From NCBI RefSeq assembly GCF_000022365.1, contig NC_012804.1:1674001-1738000 (forward strand): 64,000 nucleotides of DNA, given 5' to 3'. Positions 1 to 12,000 of the stretch are shown here, piece after piece. A model generated the notes under the pieces. That model searched no databases and was not told the origin of the DNA. It saw nothing but the letters and a program-made list of their open reading frames with translations. The translations under genes and the position numbers were made by a program. How positions within the stretch are numbered: the stretch's first letter is position 1; every line of letters begins with the position of its first letter. The stretch is from Thermococcus gammatolerans EJ3. Its GTDB lineage: Archaea > Methanobacteriota_B > Thermococci > Thermococcales > Thermococcaceae.

Positions 1-3000
1 CTCAGGTTGCTCGCGTTCGCAAAGAGGGCAACGCTCTGGGTTATCCTCAGCAGGGTCTCGTTGTGGTCGATGATGCCTCTCACCCTGACCACTCTAAGGT
101 AAGTGGCGTTTATCCAGCCGTAGCCTGAGCCGGGAACGAGGCTCTCAGCTCTGCTCACGATGCTCCAGTTCCCGGTTTCAATTTCCCACACTTCCTCAAA
201 TTCATCCACAAGGACGTTTATGCTACGGAGGACTTCCTCCTTCCATGCCTCAAACTCCCCCTTGAACGGTTCCCACGAGATCGTGTTGTAAAAGCCGAAG
301 TCCTTGGTGAAGGTGTAACTCTCCTCCCTGCTCTCGTTCACGAGGGCAAAGACCTCAATGGTCTTTGAGGCTGTGGCACTGAGGTTGTAGGCGTCCCAGA
401 CCGTAAGCGTGACAGTGTAAACACCGCCCGCGGCGTAGACGTGGGTCGGGTTGGTCTCGTCGCTCGTGGAGCCGTCCCCAAAGTTCCAGAGGTAGCCCGC
501 TATCCCGTCCGGGTCGTCGGCGAGAGCTGAGAACGCCACCGTCAGATGCTCGGCATCCCAGGTGAAGTTCACCGTCGGTGGTTCGTTCACCCGGAAGGTT
601 ACGGTTTCACTGACGTTGTTGCTAACGTCCCAGGCAACCACCGTGAAGTTATGGCCTCCATAGTCCAGCGACAGGTTTAGGCCCGCGACGGGCTCCGTGG
701 AGATCAGCCTCCCGTCGAGGTACGCCTTGACACCGAGCAGATCGTCGTCCAGCACGGTGTAGTTGAACCAGATGGTTCTTGAGTTGTATATCTTCTCAGC
801 AGGACTCTCGATGGTTATGAGTGGCGCGCGCGGGTTCAGATAGAGCCACAGCGTCTCATTGGCGCAGTTTCCAAAGACGTCTTCGGCTACAACCACCACG
901 GTGTTGTTGCCCACGCTGAGAGACGGCCTCCCGCTCCAGAGGGAGAGGTTGCCGGATTTTTCCACCAGCGTCATGTTCTCCCTCGCGCCTTCCACCTCAA
1001 CCCAGACGGTTACGTTGCTCTCATCTATTACCGTGACGTTGAGGACTGGAATCTCCTCATAAACACCGCTGGCCGGCGAGACGCTGATCTCGGGCGGAGT
1101 AGTGTCAGCTTTCTTGCTCGTGTTCGCGAAGAGAGTAACCCTCTGGGTTATTCTCACCGTTGTGTAGTTGAAGCCCGTTATGCCGACGATGGTGGCATTT
1201 CTCTCGTAGGTGGCGTTTATCCAGCCCCTTTCGGTTGTGAGGCTCTCGGTGTAGTTAATGAGGGTCCACTCCGAGACGCTCTCGTTAAGTACCACTTCAA
1301 GCCCGGTTTCCGGGAGGGAGACGTTGGCCAAAACACCCGTTGCCCAGTCGACAAAGTCCTGCCTGAACTCTTCCCAGCGAGTGTAGCCGTCGCCGAAGTC
1401 CCGGGAATATGTGAAGGCCTCTAACTCCTCCCTGCTGACGTTTCTGTAGGCGGTGACTGTCCAGGTTTCACCATCCACGCTCAGCGTGTGCTTTCCCGCC
1501 TCTGTTATCTCGACCCTGAAGGTTACGTTTGCCGTTTCTCCGGGCCCAACTTCGACGGTTCTCCAAGCAATGGGCTCGTCGTCAAGCCTTAGGGTGGCGT
1601 TGTAAACTCCGGCCAAGTCCCCCGTGTTGGTAACGTTGACCGTCAGGCTCAGGGTGAAGGGAACGACGCCCCACTCTGGGGAGATCTCACCCGTAACCTT
1701 GAACATTGCCGATGTGTAGACGTAAACGACCTCCCTTACAGAGGCACTCTCGTTCTCGTCATCCCAGACCGTCAGGACAACTGTGTGGTTCCCGGGTTCG
1801 GTGAAGGTGTAGTTCACAGCCGGCCCCTCAAAGCTCTCGTTTCCGATTATCCAGGCGTACCTCACGATCCTGCCGTCAGGGTCGTAGCTTAGAGATCCGT
1901 CCAGCAGTACAGTGCTGTTAACGATGGGCTCCCCTATGACCTTCACCACTGGAACCGGCGGGCGGTTTGCCTTAAGGATGTAGAACTCCGGGGTTCCGAG
2001 GTCGAGGATGTGGAGGGTGCCATTCTCGATCCATTGGGTTATTGGCTCCTCTCCGTCGCTCCGCCTCGCCATTGTGTAGCCCCAAACGGGGACTGCCAAG
2101 TACACCCAGTCAGGGCTCCTGACCGAGGGCACTATCTTCCTAAAGCCAGTTCCATACTCCTCGGTAAAGTTCAGAACCAAAACGGTGTAATCGCCCCCAT
2201 CCGAGTCTATTATCAGTTCGGGAATCCCATCTCCATCGTCGTCGACCAGGAAGTCTAGCATGCCGTCGTCGTTTGCTGTATCGTTGAAGGTTCTGAGGAG
2301 GAAGTGTGTTCTGACGGCCCTTATCAGGGATGTCTCCTCGCCACCGAGCTCGTCACTGTGTTTGAAGGTGGCGTTGTAGTATACAAAGTCTCCGGTGACT
2401 TCAGCGGTCATTATCCACGCGGCGGTTGAGCTCTCCCCCGGCCCAATGTTTCCGAAGTTTATGTTCAGGCTGTTCGGGACTTTCCTTCCATCCAGGAGCG
2501 TTCCGATGATCCTGAAGTCTATGTAGACGCCTGGGTAGTTGGAACGCTCTATCCTGGGCTGGGCAGAGGCTATTCTAAGGTTCCTCGCCTCGCCGTAGCC
2601 AACGTTCCTCACCCTCACGCCGAAGACAAAAGGTACCGGCGGCTCAACTTCAGGAGTATACGGATCGTCACCGTAGACCTTCCTCGGGATTACGTAGTCG
2701 AGCTCAAGCTGGGGCACCGGTTCGACCTCTATCACCGCGGGCCAGGTTTCGAAGACGAGGGTGGTGTTACCGACCTTTCCAGTAACGTTCGCTATGACGT
2801 AGTACCTTGTCCTGAACTTCTCTGCAGCACCAACCTTGGGGATTATGAGCCATCTGAACCTCGCCGCCTCTCTGGGAGGTAGGTCGCCGTTGACTATGCC
2901 CTCAGACTCGTCGAGCCTAAGGAAGAACCTGTCTGTCACTTCCTTGGCGTTTTCGTCGAAGAACACCACGCTTACGTTCACGTCCTTAAGGCTGTAGTTG

Positions 3001-6000
3001 GAGTTTGTATTCGTGAACTTCAGCGAGGCCCTGAAGGCCTGCCTCTCAAAGGCCAGCCTCTGTTCGACGGTTATCACAAGGTCAACGCACATGTGGAGCT
3101 TGTTCGTGGGTGTCTCTCCGCCCTCCTGGGCCGGGAGCTGTGGAGTGTCCCTGAGCGGGACGTTTACGCAGACCTTCCTCTCCCCAGGCAGGCTGGAGAG
3201 CCCAAAGCATGAGGGACAGGCCTTTGCCCGGGTGCTTGAACTCCCTGAGCTGCCAGATTTCTTTATCGTGGGAAGCCCCTCGCAGGTGAACCTGCCAACG
3301 CTCGTCTCTCCTCCGGCACCACCTCCTCCTCCACCGGCCAAACCGTCGCCGTATCCGCTTCCGAGTAGGTAGCCACTCCTTATGAGCTGGATGGGCTTGG
3401 GATCGCCGAGGTTGGGTGGAGTACAGTTGTTGCCCCAGAGGCAGATAGCACAGTTCATGCCAGCTTCGGCTATCTTTGGTGTGTAGTCGTCGACAAGCTT
3501 AATTATAAGATCCAGGACCTTGACCGCCGGCAAGTTCTTGGCGGCCTCCTCAAGCTCCGAGATTACTCCACCACTCAGCTTATCCACTAGATCCTTTGCC
3601 TTTCCCCAGTCCACTTGGACGTTGCCGTTCTCCACCCGAACAACGCTCATAACGCTGGGGTACATGTAGCCATCCATAGGAGGTAAAATGAAGCCGACGA
3701 CAGTTCCGTTTTCATCGGTTATCAGCTCAAAGTTGATCCCCTTAGCGGAGAGGTAATCCTCTAAGTACTTCTCCCCATACTTCACGGAGGCGCTCTTCAG
3801 TATCTTGAGGAAGTTGGCCCTGACCTCCTGATATTTCTTTGCGAAGTTCTTCCTGGTCTCGTCGGTTGGGTTCATGCTCATTTCGTAGTAGGCATCGTAA
3901 AGCTCCTGGAGGTTCTGGACTATCTTCTCCCCGGACTCCTTCATAATCTCGTTGTTCTTGAAGACGTCCCCCATCTTATCAATCAGCGTGTCAAAGACGA
4001 CGTGTGCCCCAATGTTAAGGAGGGACTTCCAGCAGCCGTCGCACGTCGGTTTGACTATTATCTTGTGAACCTTTTCAGCTCTCAGTGTTATCTTCCCTGC
4101 CTCCTCAACGCACACAACGCCCGCCCTGAGAGTGAAGACCTTCGTCTCGTGGAGGCACGGGTTAATTGGGGGAGAGCGCTGGTAGTAGACCCTCACCACG
4201 TAGGGCACCACGACGCTCTCCCCTGGCTTCAACTCGTCTATCCTGTTGACCAGAAACTCGACATCGATATAGTGGCTCCCTCCGCTGTTGAATGTCACGT
4301 TGAAGACCGAGACGTAGCGGTGGGTGTTCCTTACTATCAGCTGTCCCCTGAACTCGAGGACACCCAGCTCCGCAAGCTTTTTGTAGTCCACGTAGACCTC
4401 CAAATCACCTCCGTAGGTCTTTATCTCCGGAGCCGGGACGTAGGTGGTGTAACCTATCTCGTGCTTTATGACGTAGACGTCCTGTATCGTTACGGGTACG
4501 ACCTCCCACTTGATTTCGAGGATGGAGGGCATCAGAACAACTGTTACGTTCTTCTCCACGCCCGGCTCCACGGTAATCCTCTTTGTTGATGTGTAGTGGC
4601 TCTTCTCTCCTACTATGAGGGTGTAGTCCCCCATTGGAACGCCGCCGAAGACCACGGTGCCGTTTTCATCGGTGGTTCCTTCGAAGTGGGCGTACTCGTT
4701 GTAGAGGGTAACCTCCGCCCCCTCCAGCCTCGTTGCGTTGGGATCCATCACTGTTATCCTTACCAAGCCGGTTGCGTTCGGTGTGACGGTTACCCTTATC
4801 GGAATGTAAACGTCCGGGTAGTTGGCGGAGCTTATCCTCAGCCTGCCCTCGAACGTTCCGGTCGCGTTATCGGGCGGGGCTATGTAGAGCCCGATCGAAG
4901 CCTCTTTCCCGGCTTTCAGCTCCGTGAAGTTCGAAACCACCCTGACCCACTCGATGGGTGAGTTCACGCTGACGTTCCTCAGAGTCTCAAAGCCCGCGTT
5001 CTTGATATTCAGCGTTACCCCTTTGGTTTCGTTGGTAAGGACTCCAACTTGAAGGGAGCGCGGTTCGACCTCTATCCTCGGGGCCGGCGGGAGGACACTT
5101 ACCTCGATGGTCAGGTTCTTCTCGACCTCCATCCCGAGCTGGGTCGTCCTGAAGGTTATCACTATGCTCCTGTTAACGGCGTTCTCGCTCGACAGTCCTA
5201 TTTTTATCCGGTTGATGCCCTCTTTGAGCTCTATCCTCTCCGGTACTGAGACGTTGTAGGCGGAAGGTGCGGAAACCTCAACGGTGACGTTCGAGGCCTT
5301 CCAGTGGTTTGTGAGCTCAACCTCTATCTCCCCGCTGAACTCCTTCGTAACGATGAGCTGGTAAACGTCCGGGTTGAGCGTGAGCCCGACGATGTCAAAC
5401 TCGGCGTCCCTCTCCGGCACGAGAACACTCGGGTGGGTGGCACTCACCACGAAGTGGCCGGCCTCGTTTCTGAAGGGGGTGAAGCTCATCCTGAAGTGAC
5501 CGCTCCCGTCGGTGATAACCAGGTACTCCCTCACGAAGTCTCCCCTGACAATGCCTACCTTGACAGGGACGTTGGCCAGAAGACCGCTCTCGTTGTAGGC
5601 GAAGCCCTCTATCAGCACGGTGTCATCCACCTCAAAGGCCGGCCGCACGGTGACGTTGGCGTTGTAGGGCGGTTTCTCAGTTCCGGCCGTTACACTCCTC
5701 TTAAAAGTCCCAACGTCCGTAAAGACCGTAGCATTCAGGGTTATCTCCGAGACGTTGGCAGGAACTACATAGTTAAAGGAAGTCACTACCGAGAGGTTCG
5801 GTGGGAGGAAAACGCTGAGGTCTCTCCGCATGCCAAGAACTTCAACGCCGGTAACCCTGAGCGGTGCGGAGCCCGTGTTCCTGAAAGTCACATGAATCCT
5901 GCCCTCTCCGCCCCGGACGAAGTTCTCGGTGAGCACCATGACAGGACTTGCCACCGGGTCCCTCACCTCAACCTCTCTGGTGCTCACGAGGGATCCAAGA

Positions 6001-9000
6001 CTGAACATCAGTTCGTAAGTCCCTCTTTCCCGGGGCACGAGCCGGTAGGGAATGACCGCTTCCTCTCCCGGCCCTATCACCGGCAGGGGTTCAAGGGGTT
6101 CACCGCTGACGTTTCCCAGCCTGAGGACGGCCTTGGACGTGTCCAGCTCTGCATCGCCGTAGTTCTTTATCCTGACTTCCACCAGACCCGGGAGGCCCGT
6201 CTGAAGCTTTCCAACGGTTATCTCCGGGGGTTCCACCTCAACAGATTCAACCGGGAGGAGGGCCTGGGTCGAGGAGTCTCCCACGGTGAGCACGGCCTTC
6301 AGGGATCCGAGACCAGAAGGCACCGTTACGTCGAAGCTCTCCCTGATACTTCCCTCTGGGAGCTCCACTCCCTTCTCTAGCCGCTCAATGACGTTTCCGA
6401 AAACATCAACGAGCTGGAGGCTTAGGCTTCCGTTTGCATAGCCATCGAGGTTCTCCACATCGACGTAAACCCTCATAGGATAGCCCACGTAGACCTTTCC
6501 GGCGGTTATCATGAGCCTTGCAGGGAAGATGAACGCGGGCTCGCTCTCGAACCCCATGTAATCAACCGCCGTGACGCTGTAGTTCAGACTGCCCGTGAAG
6601 ATATCCCTGAAAGTCGTCACCTCAATCGGCTCGTCGTTGAGCCTCACGCCGTCCCTGTAAACGTAGTAGCCAGCTATGTCCGAGTCCCCACTCTGGAGCC
6701 AGCTCAGGGTGACGTAGTTGTCACTGACGTTGACGACGAGGCCGGAGGGCGGGCGGGGAATCCCGTTCACTCTGAACCACGCCGAGTACCTGGCCTCGTT
6801 TCCAGCCCTGTCGAGGGCAACCACCTCAAGGAGGTAGCTCCCGTCGGTTCTTATGATCTCTCCGCGGTAGTCCCTGCCGTTGATCGTTACCTGGTACTCC
6901 TTCAGGTTCGAATCCGTCACGTTTATCTCCGGCATGAAACTGCCGTTGTACAGGGTTCCGTTGAGGACGTTGGTAGCTATCTCCGGGGCCTTTCTGTCGA
7001 GGACGAACCACCACCGGTACTCCTTGGAGTTCCCTGCCCTGTCCACCGCCCTGATCAGAACCGTGTAGTTGCCGTCCTCAAGAGGCGTGGAGTTCTGGAA
7101 CACCAGCCACCCCCATGAAACGGCGGGGGAGCCCTCCACCTGAGCTCCGTTGAGGTAAAGCTTCATCTCGGTTCTGGAGTAGTCCATCCCGGAGCCTTCG
7201 TCGCTCAGCAACGCCCCGACAAGGGGCTCGTTTGTGAAGCTCCTGTTTCCTGGGTAGGCAAGCCTTAGCACCGGGGCCCTCTCGTCCGTTATGAACACTG
7301 GGACTTCAACCTCGTTGTTGTTCTCCGCCACCTCGGAAACTTCATCGTAAGGATCGACGACCGCGCGGAGTACATACTGGCCGTAGCGGGCCTTCCAGGC
7401 GTTCTCGAAGTTCAGGGTAAGGTTTCTGCCCGGGGAGAGGCCGTGGATCCTCCTGACGGCCACGAGGGTGGAGTTGGCGTATATCCCTACATAGAACGGC
7501 AACAATGTCCTTTCACCAGCGTTCTCGATGACCACCGTGAAGTCCATGTACTCACCCGCGATAACGTCCGAGTGCTCCAGTCCAACGACTCTCAGATCAG
7601 GAGCTGGGACGCTGACCTCCACCATCAACGCGTTGTTGTCCTCGTCCCACTCGCGGATAGCCCCATAAGGATCAGCGATGGCTGTGAGGTTGTAGTTGCC
7701 GGCGTCCGCCTTCCAGGTTATGCTGACGTTTCTCTCCTCCCCCGGCAGGAGGTTCCTTACATATCCCCCGCCCAGCGTTTTCCCATCGTGGCGGAGGGCA
7801 ACGTAGAACGTCCCGGTTCCGTAGTCACCGACGTTCCTGATGATTACCGTTGCGTTGACCTCCTCTCCGGAGTACTCAGGCACCCTTGGGAGGAGGGAGA
7901 CGACCTTGATGTCGGGAGCCTTTACATGGATGCCCTTCGAGAACTCGTTGTTGGTCTCGTTGGTCTCCACGATTGAACCGTAATGGTCCGCGACGACCCT
8001 AAGAAGGGAGTCCCCGGGGTAGGGTCTGATGGCGATGCCCACCGTTGATGAGTTCCCGGCCGGAAGCGAGCTGACGAACGTTCCCCCGAGATACCTCTCG
8101 TCCTGGAAGACCGCCACGAGGAAGGGTCTCTCGATGTCTTCTGTCCCGGAGTTCCTCAGCGTCACGTTCACCGTAAATACCGCGTTGGCGTGCATCTCCG
8201 GGACGGAGACGTTCTCCACCTCAATGTCCGGAAGCTCCACCGTTACGTTCGTGCTTGCGGCGTTGTTGTCCTCGCTGGTCTCTGGTATCAGGTTCCCGTC
8301 GTCAACGACCAGCAGAACCTCGTGCCTCCCTCCGGCATCGACCCTCCAGCTCAGAGCCTCTTCTCTGGTCTCACCGGAGAGCAGAGATGGAACCCACTTC
8401 CGCACCTTCCTCGTCCCGTCGATGTACATCGCGAGGTAGAATCCTCTGTAAGTGCTTCCGCCGGAGTTGGTGACGTTCACGCGGAATGTCACGTAGCCCC
8501 TCGCGAGATCATCTTTGACCCATGAGTATGATTCTATCCACAGCTCAGGGATCTCTATGAAATAGCTCCCGGAGACCCAGTTGTTGGTCTCGTCAGCCTC
8601 GACGATGAGATCGCTGGGGTCGGCTTTAACCGATACCTTAACGTCTCCAACCTGGTTCACGTACCAGCGGTAAGTTACCGTGCGCGTTTCGTTAGCGGCC
8701 ATTCCGTAGACCATGACGTAATGCAGCTCCCCGCTGATGTTGAAGAGAACCGAGAAGGGCCTGTATATGGCCTCTCCAAGGTTCCTAAGGGTGACGTTTA
8801 TATCAACGGCCTTTCCGTAGGCCAGCTCGCCGACGCTCAGATTGCTTAGCTCGAAGTCTGGCGTTCCAACGGAGCCTATCTCCGCGGTGAAGTTGTTGTT
8901 GCTCTCGTTTTGCTCTTCAATGGCGTCGTAGTAGTCCGCCACCACCTTGACAGTCAGGTTTCCGGGCTTTGCATTGTACCACGTCCACCTGAACTCCTTG

Positions 9001-12000
9001 GTCTCGTTGCTCCCCATGGCGTAGCCGGATGGTGAGTAGGCCCAGCCGGAGCTCAGCATCTCGCTCCCGTTCCACAGCTCTATCCTCACGGCAAAGGACT
9101 TTTCAAAGGAATGGCCGAGGTTTTTGATGAACGCCGAAAAGGTTACCCTTTCCCCCGACGTGAAGTTGTAGGGCTCCCAGGTTATTCCAACTGGGACTAA
9201 CTCGGGAATCCCGAACCGGTCGGTGCTCAGGCTGACGTTGTTGTTGTCCTCCCTGGCCTCGATCCAGTCGTTCCTCAAGTCCAAGGCTATGGTGAGGTTG
9301 TGCTTCCCGGGCTCCGGCCGATAGTAGAGCGTGACCTCCCTGCCTTCGCCGCTTCTAAGCTTGCTCACCCAGACTGAGTAAGCACTCCTCCCATCGGCGA
9401 GGAGCTGGATCCACAGGGAGCCTCTGAAATCTTCCCCAAGGTTGGTAACGTTCACCTTTATCCCGTAGGAGCGGTAGAGGTAGGCGGTGCCGTTGAGCAC
9501 CTCCCCAGGAATCGAATAGTTGGCTATTGCGAAGTCCGGTTTGCCGAGGTCCAGGACAAGGCTGGCGTTGTTGTTGCCCTCGTCTTGCTCCCTCCACCTA
9601 TCGCCCTCGTCTATCGTTCCGAAGAGGACGTTCCTTCCGCCGTTAAAGGTGAAGTAGAGGGGAACCTCCAGCGTAGAGTTGGGTTCCAGAACAATGTTCC
9701 AGAGCCAGCGCCATCCGGTAACGTTCTCCCCATTCTCGTGTTTGATGCCGTATTCAAGGGTCATGTGATCCGCCATGAGGGTCACGTTCCCGACGTTCCT
9801 CACAGTGTAGGTGACGGCTTTGTATTCCCCGGCCGAAAGCTCCGGGGCCTGAATACCAAGAACCAGGTCTGGATAGCCGGTGGTGACGTTTACCGCCAGC
9901 CAGTTGTCGGACTTCGATGTTTCGTTTACCTTGGCAAAAATCGTGGCGTTGGCGACATCGCCCGGGGCCTGGAGCGTTATCCTTCCGCTCAAAGTTTTCG
10001 TCCCGTTTCTATCGAGGAAGTCGTAAACGTACCAGTACTCCGAATTACCGCCGAGACTCAGCTTGATCCTGAGCGGGAAGGTCGTGCCGTTGTACGGGCT
10101 TCCAGCGTTCCGGATTGTTACATTAACGGGGACGTAGCCAACGGTGTTTTCGGGCATTGTTATGGACTCCACGAGGAAGTTCGGCCTCGGAACGCTCAAA
10201 GCATAAAGGAACTCGTTGTTGGACTCGTTGCTCTCCACTATCCAGTTGTAGGCATCCGCCACGAACCTCAGCGTGACGTTGCCGCCGTTGGCGTAGGTGG
10301 TTATTGTTACGTTCCTCTCCTCTCCAGCCGAAAGCCCGCCCGGTACGTAGATGGTTTCAGTCCCTATGCCTCCGTATAGGGCAACGTAGAAGCCGCTGGT
10401 GAAACCTTCCCCGAGGTTCTTGATTGTTACGTTGAACGTTGCAGGACTGCCGGCGATGCCGTCGAAGTCCACGAGCTTTACGCTCTTTATCGTCACGTCG
10501 GGGCCGTTTACGAAAACCCGCTCCGTGAGCTCGTTGTTGTCCTCCCTCCGCTCATCCACGCTGTCGTAGGGGTCAACCCTCACGGTGAGGTTTACCCACC
10601 CGACCCTCGACGGCCACCACCTTAGGCTTACCCTCGCGGTTCCGTTGATCTCGACGTAAGCTGAGCTTTCGTAGCTCCCGTCCTCGTAGAGGTTGACCCT
10701 GACGCTTCCAGCGTAGCAGCCGCCCAGGTTCCTCAGGCTAGCGTTCACGTAGTAGCGGTTGCCCGAACTTACGTTTCCGGGGACGTCTATCCTCTCAACC
10801 GTGAAGTCCGGGAGTTTCACTGCTAGCGTGTAGGGAACCTCAACCGAGTTGTCCCCTTCGTTGGACTCCTCCACCGTGTCGTAGGGATCAACCTCTATCA
10901 GGACGCCCGTAACGTTTCCAGCCAGCACGCCCGGGCTTAAGTGAACTTCGAAGCTTTCTCCTGCCGGAAGGAAGGGTATGCCTGCCCAGGATGAAGAGGA
11001 GCGGTTGTCGTCGTAGAGTATCAGGGCCCTCACATCAACGCCGCTCCAGTTGAGCCCCCCGTCGTTGGTGACATTGACTGCTATATCTGCCGACGCCCCC
11101 AGACAGTTGGGTATCTCCACCGAGTAGTTGGCTATCCTGAAGTTGGGCAGCGGGAAGGAGTACTCGCCGAGGAGGAGGGCGTTGTTGCTCCCGTTTGTAT
11201 CTCCCATGGCCATTATCTCCAGTGTTAGGGTGTAGTTCCCGCCTTGGGCGAGCCAGAACAGCTTTCCGTCAAGGGTTCCGTTGGAGAAGCCGCTCAGAAG
11301 CCTGGCCTCCTCAACTTTGCCGTTCTTCAGAAGCCTGACCTCGACATTTTCCGGGTGCTTGGAGCTCGTCTTCACCGTAAAGTTGATCTCGACCACCTCA
11401 CCGGGGGTGATGTTACTCACGCTCGCGTCTTCTATCCAGTAGTCCCCCGGCCAGAACCACAGCTCGGCGAAGTTGTCGGAGTAATCTTCGTCCCCGAGGA
11501 GCTCTTCCCTATCGGCCGTTATTCTCACGTAGCCCTCGGAAATGGGCGACTCAACCGAGAGGTTGAGGCTTCCGCCACCTTCCAGGCCGGAAACCTGGAC
11601 CTTGAGCGAACTGGGTGTGACGGAGGGAACGTTCACGATGTAGCTCCTCCCCTCCATGGGCGATACCTCGGTGGACTCAAGGGCGACCCTTGAGAAGTAG
11701 CCCGCCTTCCCCGAGAGGTATGATGCCCTCAGCAGACGGTAGCTCCAGACGATCGTTCCGTTGGAGAATATGAGCAGCTGAAAGTTCACGGGATAGTTCC
11801 CTGAGTCGTAGTCTTCGTAGGTTGCCCCGAACCATTCCAGGAGAACGCCGTCCTCAAGCTCGGCCACGAGGAGATAGCCGTCCTCAGTTTCGAGGTCATC
11901 ATCGAGGGCCGCTATGAAGTCTCTCCGCTCCTCCGAGAGAAGGTCCCACACCCCGTAGTCCCCCGCCGAGAGGGTATCCTCATACTCCACCATCAACTCC

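Noticed and set aside
5304-6380. 358-codon plus-strand open frame opposite the giant surface gene, with several smaller ones
   Set aside because: The minus frame gives coherent CARDB/beta-domain sequence here; the plus frames show no domain or RBS.
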